DNA of 64,000 bases from Lachnospiraceae bacterium (GTDB lineage: Bacteria; Bacillota; Clostridia; Lachnospirales; Lachnospiraceae): the NCBI GenBank assembly GCA_910574865.1, contig CAJTDN010000001.1, positions 62,001-126,000 of the forward strand, in the 5' to 3' direction. Below, piece by piece: positions 43,419 to 53,456 of the stretch (position 1 is the stretch's first letter; each line of letters begins with the position of its first letter). The notes under the pieces were generated by a model. That model was not told the DNA's origin. It ran no database searches and worked only from the letters and a program-made list of their open reading frames with translations. The translations under genes and the position numbers were made by a program.

Positions 43419-46400
43419 TTAGCCCTCGCTTGGCGCGCCTTCGCCCCGCCTCGCGCGTTTCTTCTCCCGCCCGTTCTCGCGCAGGTAATATATCGTCGGC
43501 ACGACCACCATCGTCAGCCCGGTCGAGCATATCAACCCGAACAAGAGCACGACCGCCATCGGCGATGTCATCGGGTCGTTGGAAATAATCAACGGCACCA
43601 GGCCGATGCACGTCGTGATGCTGGAAATCATGATTGGACGGAACCGCAACTTCACCGCCTCGTGGCAGGCTTCCTCGATGGACACGCCCTCATTCCGCTG
43701 CGCGTCGATCACCTCAATCAGCAGGATTCCGTTATTTACCACGATGCCGAACAAGCTGACCACGCCCAAGAGCGCCATGACCTGCAGGTCCATCCGCATG
43801 ATCCAGAGCCCGAAAAAGCAGCCGATCAGGCTCAACGGGATACTGGTCAGGATGTTGAGCGGCTTGGCAAAATCCTTGAACTGCAAAAGAAGGATGATAT
43901 AAATCACCAAGACGGCCCCACCTCCCGCATAAATCAGGTTGACCATCAAATCCATCATATTGCTCATCTCGCCCTGTTCGACGATGGAGACGCCCTCCGT
44001 GTCCATCCCGGACACGTAATCATCCATGAATTCCGTTTCAATGCGCCCGGACACGTAACCCGGCAGCACGTCCGAGAGCACGTTGATGTAACGCTTCCCG
44101 TTATAATGCTTGATAAGCGGAATCTGCGGTTCCAGTGTGATGTCCGCCACCTGCCCCAGCAGCACTTTCGTCTCGCTGATGGAGGAAGAAACCGGCATCT
44201 GCTGCAGCTCTTCCAGACTACTGATATTGGCCCGTACGACAATGTCCATCTCGCTGCCGGACGCGGTATAGGTGGAGGCCGTCGCCCCCATCAGGCTGGT
44301 GTTCAACTGCTTGATCACGTCGTATTTGAGCAGCCCGTAACTGGAAAGCAGCTCGCTGTCCAGGTTCACCTTGTACTGGTACTGCGGAATAATGGCGCTG
44401 TCACGCACGTTGTTCGTCCCGTCAATCTCGTTCAGGGCGTTGCACATTTCCTCCGCCAGGGCGTTCAACTGGTTTACGTCCTCGCCATAGACGGTATAGG
44501 TAATCTTCGCCTCCGTCGGCATCGAGTACTCCAATCCCTTTACCTCGACGGTCGCTCCCGCAATCCGCTCGTTCATCAACACCTGCAGTTCCCTGGCCGC
44601 CTCTTCTGCCGTTCCCGCCCCTTTCAATTTCTCCTCGTTGAGTTGAATCATGACCTGGCCGACGTTGTCCGCGTCGCTTAAAGAGGGAACCGTCAGGAAA
44701 AAGCTCGGCAGGCCGCCGCCGACCGACGCGGTATAATTATCCACCAGTTCCTCCTCGTCCAGAATGTCCCCAATCTGCTCGATGATTTTGCCGGTCTGCT
44801 CCAGGTTCATCGTCTCGCCCGTGATATTGATGTAGGCGACCGGCTTGGACGCGTACGGGAAGAACTGTAACCCCAACTGCAATACCAGCACCACGGCCAC
44901 GCCCAGCGTGGCAAAGCACCCCACAAGCGTCAGGACCGGATGCTTGATTCCGACGTTCAAAAGGCCGTAAAACCCTTTTCGGACCACGGTCTCCTTCTCC
45001 GCCCGCTCCTTCGGCTCCGGCTTGAAGAAATAGTACGCAAGTACCGGGATCCCGCACATTGACATGAAGTAGCTGGCCGTCAGGGAGGCGATGACCACGG
45101 TCGGAATCGTCCCCGCCACCGCGCCGACCACGCCCGGCACGAAATAAATGGTGCCAAACGTGACCACCGTCGTCAACGTGCTTGTCAGCACCGGAACCCA
45201 CGTCGTCTTGACCGCACCGCAAATCGCCGCCTCGCGCTCCATGCCGACGTTTAAGTTGTGTTGTATTTCCTCGCTCACCACCACCGCGTTATCTACCAAG
45301 ATACCCAGGCTGACAATCAGCGCGGCAATGGACACGAACTGGAACTCGATTTTCAACAAGTTCATCACCACGAACGTAATCAGGATGCTGATTGGCAACG
45401 CCGTGCTGACGACCAACGCATTGCGGATACGCACGCCTATCATGACCACGATCATGATAAGGATAATGCTCTCCACCAGATTTACCAGAAAACTGTTGAT
45501 ATTGGCCGCAATGTCCTCCGGCGCGTACATGACCTCGTGGAAAATCAGCCCGTCCGGCAGTTCCTCCTTCAGCACGTCAATTTCCTTGCGAAGCCTTGTC
45601 CCGATATTGACCGCGTTCTTGCCTTCCGTGAACTTCCCGACCAGCAAAATGGTGTCGCGCCCATCCTGCACGTAATATTTGTCGCTCGTGTCCTCGATAT
45701 AGACACTGGCCACGTCCTTGAGCTTGACGAATGAAAGCCCTTCCTCGCCCCCGCCGATGACCGTGTTTTCAATGTCCCGAAGATTTTCAAACAACCCGCT
45801 GCTTGATACCGTTACCGTCCCGCTGTCATACGAGATGCTCCCCGCCGGTATCGTCAGGTTCTGGGCCTGCATCAGGGAAAGGATGTTCTCTATGGAAACG
45901 CCATACGTCCGCATCTGCTGGATGTTTGCCTCCACCACGACCTGCTTTTCCTTCTCGCCATAGACCGTGACGCTGGAAACGTCCTCCACGTCCTGCAGGC
46001 GGCTTTGTATCGTCTGCCCGTAGGACACCAGTTCCTCCGCCGAATACACGTCGCTGGAGAGGCTGATGATGAACTGGTTGTTGCTGATCAAATCCGTGTT
46101 TACCTCGCTGGCCATGCAAGTGTCCGGGAGACTGCCCTGCACGTCCTCCACCGTCTGGCGCAAATCGTCAATCACGTCCTCCATCAGGACGCTGTCCTCA
46201 TAATATATAATAATCACGCTGGCGGAATCCATGCTCATGCTCGTGTAGTAGTCCACCTTTTCCAGTTTGCCAATCTCCGTCTCCAGCTTCTCCGTGACAA
46301 ATTTCTCCACGTCCTCGGGCGCGCCGCCCGGATAAATCGTGCTGACCACGGCCACCGCGATGGTCGTGTCGGGATTCTCCTGCTTGGGAATCACGTAGTA

Positions 46401-46487
46401 GCTGTAGATTCCGATTCCCACGATAATGAAGAGGAAAAACACCACGATGGCACGGTTCTTCAAGAGGACTTTTGTCAATTTATCCAT
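43419..46487 (-). CDS. RND-family efflux transporter, inner-membrane pump
   Basis: 1,022 residues with the duplicated RND layout: one helix at the start (IVVFFLFIIVGIGIYSYYVI), a large external loop, helices 2-6, then the repeat. Helix 4 reads LGILVDNAVVVSEEI, where AcrB has DD; the second Asp of the proton relay is Asn here. The second half ends GVVSLFGIVVNNGILLIEVI and SSITTCIGLVPLIISNDPM. It starts 9 bases after its adaptor gene, so the two form one unit. In a Gram-positive there is no outer-membrane channel; substrates are unknown. Confidence 0.92.
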   Translation of the reverse strand: MDKLTKVLLKNRAIVVFFLFIIVGIGIYSYYVIPKQENPDTTIAVAVVSTIYPGGAPEDVEKFVTEKLETEIGKLEKVDYYTSMSMDSASVIIIYYEDSVLMEDVIDDLRQTVEDVQGSLPDTCMASEVNTDLISNNQFIISLSSDVYSAEELVSYGQTIQSRLQDVEDVSSVTVYGEKEKQVVVEANIQQMRTYGVSIENILSLMQAQNLTIPAGSISYDSGTVTVSSSGLFENLRDIENTVIGGGEEGLSFVKLKDVASVYIEDTSDKYYVQDGRDTILLVGKFTEGKNAVNIGTRLRKEIDVLKEELPDGLIFHEVMYAPEDIAANINSFLVNLVESIILIMIVVMIGVRIRNALVVSTALPISILITFVVMNLLKIEFQFVSIAALIVSLGILVDNAVVVSEEIQHNLNVGMEREAAICGAVKTTWVPVLTSTLTTVVTFGTIYFVPGVVGAVAGTIPTVVIASLTASYFMSMCGIPVLAYYFFKPEPKERAEKETVVRKGFYGLLNVGIKHPVLTLVGCFATLGVAVVLVLQLGLQFFPYASKPVAYINITGETMNLEQTGKIIEQIGDILDEEELVDNYTASVGGGLPSFFLTVPSLSDADNVGQVMIQLNEEKLKGAGTAEEAARELQVLMNERIAGATVEVKGLEYSMPTEAKITYTVYGEDVNQLNALAEEMCNALNEIDGTNNVRDSAIIPQYQYKVNLDSELLSSYGLLKYDVIKQLNTSLMGATASTYTASGSEMDIVVRANISSLEELQQMPVSSSISETKVLLGQVADITLEPQIPLIKHYNGKRYINVLSDVLPGYVSGRIETEFMDDYVSGMDTEGVSIVEQGEMSNMMDLMVNLIYAGGGAVLVIYIILLLQFKDFAKPLNILTSIPLSLIGCFFGLWIMRMDLQVMALLGVVSLFGIVVNNGILLIEVIDAQRNEGVSIEEACHEAVKLRFRPIMISSITTCIGLVPLIISNDPMTSPMAVVLLFGLICSTGLTMVVVPTIYYLRENGREKKRARRGEGAPSEG

Positions 46488-46496
46488 AACTGCCTC

Positions 46497-48167
46497 CTAT
46501 TCGTCCGCGTCCGGCGCGTCATCTGCATTTTCAGCGCCGTTTCCACCTGCCACGCCGTTCTCGCTTCCTGCTCCACTTGGCGCGTCATCTGCATTTTCCA
46601 CGTCGTCAGGCGCGTCCTTCTCATAACTGACCGCGCTTCCCGTCTTGACGAGTTTCATGCCCTCGCTGATGACGATGTTGCCCTCGCCCAGGCCCGACAC
46701 CATCACCATGTCGTTATTAACTTCCTCGATGACGACGTTCTGCCGCTTCGCGCGGCCGTCCTCCACCAGGTAGACATAGTCCTCGCCATCGTTCAAAATC
46801 ACGGACAACGGCAGCCAGATGCCCTGCCTGGCCCCGATATTTATTTTCACCGTGGCCAATTCGCCAAGGTAAAAGTTGTCCTCGGTGAGAATCACCACGT
46901 CCGTCGCGTAAGTGCGGCTTGACTCGTCCGGCATCAGGCCGATTTTACTGATATATCCGTCGAACGGCGCGCCGTTGACCGTGATTTTTGCCCCCAGCCC
47001 CTGGTAAATGTCGCGGATGTCGCTCTGTGACACGCCAAAGTTGACGACACAGCGGTTGCTGCCAAGTACCACCGCCGGCATGATGGGATTGGCCATGCCG
47101 CCCTCGGTGACGCTCACCTGTATCACGTAACCGTCGCTTTTCGCCCGCAAAACACAGTCTTCCAGCGTCTCCACCGCGCTGTCATAATTGTTTTTCGCCG
47201 AATCGTACGTGGCCTGGGAAGACGTGACCGAATTGTCCGCCGTGTCGCACACTTCTTTCTGCGCCTTCGCCTCCCGTGACTGCGCGCCTTTTTCCAGCTT
47301 GTCGTCATACGCCTGCTGCGCGTTGTCCACTCCCTCGTTGTACGTGGTCAGGGTGGACTGGGCCGCGTCTAACTCCGTCTGCTTGGCCCGGTAATTAATC
47401 TGTGCCTGCGTGTACTCTGTCTGCTTCGTCTCGTGGGTCGCGCGCGCCTCGTTCACCTTGTTATCCGCCTCACTCAGTTCCGCCTGCTTGGCATCAATCT
47501 GCTCCTGCGTCGCCGTCCCGGAATTCTTCAACATGTCCAGTTCCGCGGACTTCGTCGCATAATCGCTCTGGGCGGACACAAGGTCGTTTCGTGCCTGGTC
47601 GTACTCGTCCTTCGTGCGCGTCTGCTCCGCCTCCGCCGTCACCATGTCCGAGGAAAGATTGTCCACCTTCTGCGTCTGCTCGTCGCGCCGCTCTATCGCG
47701 TTGTCCAGCGCCTCCCTCTCATTATCCGCGCCGCACGCCTCCCGGTAGTCCTCGTAGGCGTTGTCCCTCTGCTTGATGGCCGTGTCCAGGTTCGTCTGGG
47801 CGATTTTCAGGCTGTTCGCGTTATTTTCCACCTGCCGCCGGGCTTCCGTGTCGTCCATCGTGGCCAGCACGTCCCCCGCCTTTACCTGTTGCCCTTCCGT
47901 CACGTAAACGTGGTTCACGGTCCCTATCGAGGAAAATGTCGCCTGCTGTGTCTCCTCCGGCTGCACGATGCCCGTATAAGTCAGTTCCACGTCGTTGCCC
48001 ATCGCCCCCACCTCGATGACGGAAACCTTGTAGACCTTCTCCTCCTTTTGCACCGGTTCCTCTTTTTTCCCAAAAAAGACCACGAAAATGACGGCCAGAG
48101 CCACCACCACGACTGCCGCCAAAACGACCACCCACTTGGGAACGTTCTTTTTCTTTAACGTATCCAA
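46497..48167 (-). CDS. RND/HlyD-type membrane fusion adaptor protein
   Basis: 556 residues from a TTG at 48167 preceded by GGGAGGAG. One N-terminal membrane helix (WVVVLAAVVVVALAVIFVVF), a lipoyl half-motif (YVTEGQQVKAGDVLATMDD), a ~200-residue coiled-coil hairpin (about residues 115-330), the second lipoyl half (LRAKSDGYVIQVSVTEGG) and beta-barrel domains. The C-terminal ~40 residues are acidic low-complexity with ENADDAP twice. The coiled coil is unusually long for an adaptor in a one-membrane cell. Operates with the RND pump downstream. Confidence 0.9.
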   Translation of the reverse strand: MDTLKKKNVPKWVVVLAAVVVVALAVIFVVFFGKKEEPVQKEEKVYKVSVIEVGAMGNDVELTYTGIVQPEETQQATFSSIGTVNHVYVTEGQQVKAGDVLATMDDTEARRQVENNANSLKIAQTNLDTAIKQRDNAYEDYREACGADNEREALDNAIERRDEQTQKVDNLSSDMVTAEAEQTRTKDEYDQARNDLVSAQSDYATKSAELDMLKNSGTATQEQIDAKQAELSEADNKVNEARATHETKQTEYTQAQINYRAKQTELDAAQSTLTTYNEGVDNAQQAYDDKLEKGAQSREAKAQKEVCDTADNSVTSSQATYDSAKNNYDSAVETLEDCVLRAKSDGYVIQVSVTEGGMANPIMPAVVLGSNRCVVNFGVSQSDIRDIYQGLGAKITVNGAPFDGYISKIGLMPDESSRTYATDVVILTEDNFYLGELATVKINIGARQGIWLPLSVILNDGEDYVYLVEDGRAKRQNVVIEEVNNDMVMVSGLGEGNIVISEGMKLVKTGSAVSYEKDAPDDVENADDAPSGAGSENGVAGGNGAENADDAPDADE

Positions 48168-48695
48168 ACCCGTCTCCTCCCTTTACGCATATATTATAAC
48201 TGAAATAATTCATCATTTTTAGGATATTCTCCCACTATCTGTCTATTATATCAGACCGCCGTCAAGAAAGGAACCACAAAAAAATGAATTTTCTATGAAA
48301 AGAGATACCCCGGTTACTGTTCACGGGGCTGTGCGCTTCTACGCTCCCGCTCCGGTCCGTGCCAAACGTGTGCCACCGGCACACGGCACCGCCGCACGGC
48401 CACCGTCCAGTGAAATACCCCGCAGCAAGCTACGGGGCATCATAGCTTGAATACGCAGCAAGCTGCGGGGTATTGCACCCTCGCGGCAGTCGCCAAGGTC
48501 ATGCAAGCATGACTTTGGCTCGTTGCTCGCGGGAATAAAGTAATGGAACCAAATGGGCATCCAGCCCATTGCCGCAGGCAATTATGAATGGCTGGATGCC
48601 GTTACAATCGCGGCCGGTTAGGCCGTGAATTGTAACACACCCCGGCTGACTTCATGGCAAACCGGGGCTTGTTATATTAAACGTTATTCTTTTTA
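48168..48695. other. 528 bp hairpin-dense intergenic region
   Basis: No credible gene. Successive inverted repeats: ATACCCCGCAGC/GCTGCGGGGTAT (about 48415-48470), GTCATGC/GCATGAC near 48505, GGCATCCAGCCCATT/AATGGCTGGATGCC (48556-48600, with an inner TTGCC/GGCAA), and GTTACAAT...ATTGTAAC (48601-48636). CCCCGG/CCGGGG at about 48641-48668 may end the minus-strand operon to its right or serve as an RNA-stability element. A TATAAT-like site for the adaptor gene lies near 48191 on the minus strand. Confidence 0.55.
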
Positions 48696-50111
48696 TTATT
48701 GCAAATCTGCCGCGGGTATCGTAAAATCCCCGGTCAGTTGTTCACTGACGGCCGTCACGTAATGCAGCTTTAGCGGATCGCCTTCGGCCGTCGCCACGGC
48801 ATCCTTTGAGTTGGTCAGCGTCAACGTACCGCCCTCGTAGCTGTAGGTTCCCAAATCCTCTACATTATAGGTATCAAACACGAAACGGTACGTGCCGTCA
48901 GCACGGAAGGTAATGGTGGTCGCCCCGTCATCGCTGGTGACCGTGACATCCCCCTGCGCGGACGCATCCGCCGGATTTTCCACGCCACCGTCATCGGCAG
49001 AAGATGCCGCGCCGCCCGTTTCAGATGCCTTCACCCATCCTTTGACGGCACCGCCTTCCATAGTCCAAATCGTCTCCGGCACATAATCCAATACGGCGGG
49101 CACGTCCCCACTGTCATAAACACCATCTTCCTCATTTCCGGCGACGTTCATGCCAAAGGCCGACTTAATCTGCGAAGAGTACGTGTCCGACTGCATTTCC
49201 ACCACGGCATGCGTCGGAACGGAAGTCGTATACGTGCCGTCCTCGTTCTCCATGTAAGTTCCTTCCGCGTTCATGGTCAGAACCAGTCCGAGTCCCGTGT
49301 CATCGCCGATTTCACAGCGTTTGTCAGATTCCACCACGTAAGCTTCGGAGAACAACGTGTAACCACCCTGGCCGTCAAGCGTCAAAGCGACATCCGTAAA
49401 GAACCGGCTGTCCGCCGCCACCAGACCTTTAAAGTCACTGCACAAGAACTGGTAATTTGGCATGTCCTCTGCATTCCCGTTATTCGCGTTGAACGAAACC
49501 TTGTACGTCCCGCCCGACTGCGTATGGACAAAATTTTCGGTATCGCCGCCTTCTTTGCCATTCCCGTTTCCTTTAACCAGGTTCATGGTCGGTATCAGCA
49601 CGGCCAGGAGGACAAGCACGGTCGAAAGTCCAAATCCAATCACACGCGCGGTACTTTTTCCCTTTATAAATGCTTTTTCTGCCACCTTGTCCCGCGCGAA
49701 ACTGCCGATGATGTTATAAACGACGGCGACGAGCAGGAGGATGGAAGCCGCGGCGGACAAATAGATGGCTTCCTCGCCGCCATGGCCGGAGTCATAATCC
49801 GTGACAATACAATTGCCGATGCCTTCCACACGGTCGCCGATAATCAGCATGGACGCTGCCGCGAAAAGGGCTGTCACGCCAAACGTCAGCAGTTTCGGCC
49901 AGAAGGCCTCCGGGATTTTCCCGCGAACGAACAACGCCACGATTTCCGCAAGAATGCCCGCTCCCAATAATATGGTAATGAGAATTGACTGCATCTGGCC
50001 GAACGTGTAATAGCCGGTCGTATAGCTGAAAGCGAACAGCACCACCGCCGCCACGGCCAAAACCAGGGCGGCGACGCCCGTGGTAAATTCCAATCCGTTT
50101 CTTTTGGTCAT
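48696..50111 (-). CDS. membrane protein with extracytoplasmic lipocalin-like C-terminal region, coupled to GH3
   Basis: 471 residues from ATG 50111 (AGGAGG seven bases before), one base after the GH3 stop, so translationally coupled. Four hydrophobic helices in the first ~180 residues (GVAALVLAVAAVVLFAFSY, ILITILLGAGILAEIVALF, LTFGVTALFAAASMLIIG, VIGFGLSTVLVLLAVLI), then a Gly/Asn linker and ~270 residues of beta-rich external sequence with repeated GTYxF/Y motifs (GTYRFVFDTYNVEDLGTYSY). Family not recognised. It may hold or aid the membrane-anchored GH3 enzyme. Confidence 0.75.
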   Translation of the reverse strand: MTKRNGLEFTTGVAALVLAVAAVVLFAFSYTTGYYTFGQMQSILITILLGAGILAEIVALFVRGKIPEAFWPKLLTFGVTALFAAASMLIIGDRVEGIGNCIVTDYDSGHGGEEAIYLSAAASILLLVAVVYNIIGSFARDKVAEKAFIKGKSTARVIGFGLSTVLVLLAVLIPTMNLVKGNGNGKEGGDTENFVHTQSGGTYKVSFNANNGNAEDMPNYQFLCSDFKGLVAADSRFFTDVALTLDGQGGYTLFSEAYVVESDKRCEIGDDTGLGLVLTMNAEGTYMENEDGTYTTSVPTHAVVEMQSDTYSSQIKSAFGMNVAGNEEDGVYDSGDVPAVLDYVPETIWTMEGGAVKGWVKASETGGAASSADDGGVENPADASAQGDVTVTSDDGATTITFRADGTYRFVFDTYNVEDLGTYSYEGGTLTLTNSKDAVATAEGDPLKLHYVTAVSEQLTGDFTIPAADLQ

Positions 50112-50112
50112 G

Positions 50113-53100
50113 TCATGACCTCCTTTCAATATCCCCGCCTTCTGAAGCAGAACGGGAAGCTGCAACGGTATCCACGGATGAGTCTTCCTTCTTCGTGCTT
50201 CGGATGAACAGAATAAAGCATACGATAAAACCGACAAAACTTAATCCGCCAAGAATCCGCAAAATCAGTTTCCACCATACAATCGTGATGCCGGCGGCAG
50301 ATTCTTTCGTGACACCATTCATCAGGACACTATTTACATAAAAATATAGCTTGCGGTGATAGGACTCACGCAGGGCCGACTGCAGGACGATGTCCTTGGA
50401 AACGGTCTCCTCCGTGAATTCCCATGCCTTGCCGTTGTTGGAGCCGCCAAGCATCATGTCGTTGCCCGCCATGAGACATTCCCTGGGCAGAAAATACTGG
50501 GCGGATTTTACCGAGTCGGTAATCATCAGTCCGTTAAATCCCCACTCACCACGAAGAATGCCGTTCATCAGTCCGGTATGCGCGCCCACGTGGAGACAAC
50601 CGATCCGGTTGAACGCGGACATCAACCCTTTTAAACTGCCGTCACGAATCGGAATCTGAAACCCACGCAACTCATTTTCACGCGCCGCCTGCTCGTTCAA
50701 GAATACGGCAAGCCCGTCGCGGTTCGTCTCCTGATCATTGAAGGCAAAATGTTTTGTGTTCGTCACGACGCCCTTTTCATACAAACTGCGATGCACGTAT
50801 ACGGCCGTCAGTCCGGTGAGCACGGAATCTTCGGAATAATAGCCGACGTTGCGTCCGTTATACGGCGTGCGGTGCAGGTTCAGTCCGGGGCCAAACCATG
50901 TACTGTAACCGCTCCAGAGCGCGTCATTGGCAATCAGCCGTCCTTCCTCAGCCTGCAAAAACGGGCTGAAGGTGGCGGCCACGACAGGTCCGCCCACGTA
51001 CGCGTTCGTATGATAGCCATAGGCCGGATCATCCTCTGACACCTCATAGACTGTCCCCTTAGTCCGCTGTCCGATGGTTCCGACAATGCCTAACGGGGAA
51101 TCCGACGGATTTTCCTTGGGCATCATGATGCCCGGCAATTCTTCCAAGTAAGCTATGTATTGGTTGACCAAATCTTCCAATGTCATCTCGTCCAAAACCT
51201 TCTCATACAACGGGTCGTCATAGTCAAGCCCGACCAATTCAACCGCCTCCGCCCCGTTGTCCGCGCCATAGGTAAATTCTTTCGGCCCTTCGTACTGGGA
51301 TGCCTCAAGCTTTGCGTTGTAAACCGCGTTGCGGAGCATATAAATCATTTCGGACGTGGCCGAAAGGCTCTCGACGCTTTCCGGGAACGTGTTGGCCCAG
51401 TCGTTCCGCGTCAAATAGGTAACGGAAACGTCGGTTTCCAGGTTATTTAAGTCGGCATCGTCCAACTGGTTCTGGATAATGACGTCGTTTGTTTTCGTCA
51501 AATAGGTGTCCGTGGTCAGGGCCTCGCCATATACCGCGCCCGTGGGCTCCATCCCGTCCGCCTTGTCCGGGTACATTTCTTTTAACACGGCTTGTACCGC
51601 GTCATGCGCGCCGTTTCCGGTGGCAAAATAATATTCTCCCGCCTCAAGCACATAAGCGCCCTTCACCCCGTCATGGGCGTAACCGGTATCATAACTATAG
51701 AAATCCTGGGCGTTGAAGCTTAACGTGACCTCTTCGGATTTCCCCGGCTCCAACAAGACGATGTCCGCATAAGTCTGCTCGTCAGCCTCTCCCGTCTTAC
51801 CATAGGCGACAAGCTGGATGGCAGATTTTTCAACACCGTTCTTGCGGTCATTCTCCGTATACGGAAGGGAGACGTAGAGCTGCACCGCGTGCTTCGCGGC
51901 CTTATCGCCGATGTTGGTGACTTTGACGGTCACGGCGGACTCGCCCTCCCCGCTCCAGTCGATATCAGCGTCTACGATTTCCTCTTCAAACTCAGAACCT
52001 TCCACGCCATAGCCAAAACTATAAGAAACTTCCTTATCGTAGTTCCAGACGCGCCCGCCGTCCACGGTTTCCCCTTTCATGGCGTTCGTGGCGTTTCCTT
52101 GCCCGGCAACACTGTCAAAATAACGTGTCTCATAATATTTATAACCGGTGTAAATGTTTTCACTTTCTACCAGGTACCAGCTGCCGCGCAGGGCGTTATT
52201 CGTGGTAGTCTCAATTTCATTCGCATTGTCGAACGTGTAAATCCCCAAATTCTGCGCCGCCGGGGATAGTGAGGAATTGACCGCAAACGTATCGGGCAAA
52301 TGGCCGGACGGCAGCATTTCGCCAGAGAGCAGCTTGGCAATGCCGTAAGTGCCATAGGCTCCCGGGTTCCCAATCCAGACAACGCAGTCCACCGCCTCGT
52401 CTTTTTTCAGTTCCTCGATTTCCATGGCCGAGGACGAGTTCAACAATACCACGATTTTGGAAAATCCTTGATTTTTCACAAAACTCAAAAGATCCCGCTC
52501 GTCGTTGGACAAGCTTAAAATGTTCCCGGTGGGGCTATTGGAAAATTCACCTGGATTTTTCAGGCCGTTGATTCCGGGATAAAAGCAGCAGCTTTCCCCC
52601 GCATCACGCCCGAACACGATGACGGCCGCGTCCTTATAGTCCCCGATGTCGGCCGCGTTATATTCGCCAACCGGCACTTCATTGACCGTGGCTCCCTGGT
52701 CGTCATAACTGCTGACGACATTGCCGCCGGAAGCACGGCCGGGAGTATACTCCGCTTCCTTACTCTTATAAAACTGTACCATGTCCGGATTTACGGAAAA
52801 TCCGTTTTCCGCCATGGCATCGGCCAGGGACACGATGTTCGACGCGTCGGTCAGTTCCCCCATGGAACCGCCAAACTGCATCTTGTCCCCGCTTCGCATG
52901 CCAAACAACGTGACGTTCGTACCGTCTATGCCCGGCATCCCTTTCAACACGACCGAACCCTCGGCGGCCAGTCGGGTGTTTAAATCAATCTGTGCCTGAA
53001 TCAAATCCGACGGTTGCTCAAAATCCGAGCGGTACAGATAATCGTCCGGATTATCACTGCGCTCGATGCTTGCATCCGAGGTGCCAAGCAATTCGTTTAT

Positions 53101-53205
53101 TTTCCCGCTCCAGGCATCTGCCACGCCGGCGACAATTTCCGTTATCACCAACAAGGCGAGAAGGATACTTGCCAGCCCCCGGAACACATGACTTTTCTTT
53201 TTCAT
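50113..53205 (-). CDS. membrane-anchored GH3 beta-glucosidase, domain-permuted
   Basis: 1,030 residues; ATG 53205 preceded by AGGAGG. N-terminal membrane helix (LASILLALLVITEIVAG) and a second near the C-terminus (LILRILGGLSFVGFIVCFIL) place the enzyme outside the cell. The order is reversed from most GH3: the GH3_C domain (residues ~70-340, with EGSVVLKG and SGHLPDTF) comes first, then a fibronectin-III-like domain (~400-540), then the TIM-barrel catalytic domain (~690-960; FGPGLNLHRTPYNGRN, VTNTKHFAFNDQETNR). The nucleophile region reads GLMITDSVK where SDW is usual. Permuted GH3 are known in ruminal clostridia. Divergent from the GH5 gene. Confidence 0.9.
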   Translation of the reverse strand: MKKKSHVFRGLASILLALLVITEIVAGVADAWSGKINELLGTSDASIERSDNPDDYLYRSDFEQPSDLIQAQIDLNTRLAAEGSVVLKGMPGIDGTNVTLFGMRSGDKMQFGGSMGELTDASNIVSLADAMAENGFSVNPDMVQFYKSKEAEYTPGRASGGNVVSSYDDQGATVNEVPVGEYNAADIGDYKDAAVIVFGRDAGESCCFYPGINGLKNPGEFSNSPTGNILSLSNDERDLLSFVKNQGFSKIVVLLNSSSAMEIEELKKDEAVDCVVWIGNPGAYGTYGIAKLLSGEMLPSGHLPDTFAVNSSLSPAAQNLGIYTFDNANEIETTTNNALRGSWYLVESENIYTGYKYYETRYFDSVAGQGNATNAMKGETVDGGRVWNYDKEVSYSFGYGVEGSEFEEEIVDADIDWSGEGESAVTVKVTNIGDKAAKHAVQLYVSLPYTENDRKNGVEKSAIQLVAYGKTGEADEQTYADIVLLEPGKSEEVTLSFNAQDFYSYDTGYAHDGVKGAYVLEAGEYYFATGNGAHDAVQAVLKEMYPDKADGMEPTGAVYGEALTTDTYLTKTNDVIIQNQLDDADLNNLETDVSVTYLTRNDWANTFPESVESLSATSEMIYMLRNAVYNAKLEASQYEGPKEFTYGADNGAEAVELVGLDYDDPLYEKVLDEMTLEDLVNQYIAYLEELPGIMMPKENPSDSPLGIVGTIGQRTKGTVYEVSEDDPAYGYHTNAYVGGPVVAATFSPFLQAEEGRLIANDALWSGYSTWFGPGLNLHRTPYNGRNVGYYSEDSVLTGLTAVYVHRSLYEKGVVTNTKHFAFNDQETNRDGLAVFLNEQAARENELRGFQIPIRDGSLKGLMSAFNRIGCLHVGAHTGLMNGILRGEWGFNGLMITDSVKSAQYFLPRECLMAGNDMMLGGSNNGKAWEFTEETVSKDIVLQSALRESYHRKLYFYVNSVLMNGVTKESAAGITIVWWKLILRILGGLSFVGFIVCFILFIRSTKKEDSSVDTVAASRSASEGGDIERRS

Positions 53206-53392
53206 GTGTCACTTCCTCCTTTTTGTTTGTGCCGTTCATGCGGCACCTTTTTTCCAATCTTGGATGACTGCATTATAAAATAGAAAAGAAACGCTTTTCA
53301 ACCGTCTGGCACGAGCGGCACGGTTTCTGGCGCGGACAGCACGGGGGATGTCATTCACGCCAAAAAACGGGTGTCTGTGCCAAACGTATGGA

Positions 53393-53416
53393 AACATGAA
53401 GCGATATTCGCTATGA
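53393..53416 (+). promoter_or_regulatory. candidate promoter of the GH5 gene
   Basis: TGGAAA (near 53388-53393), about 17 bases, then TATGAT (53411-53416), ~40 bases before the GH5 start in the divergent gap with GH3. Confidence 0.35.
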
Positions 53417-53456
53417 TGAGTACGAAACAAGAACAATCATGGAAAGGACAGTCACG

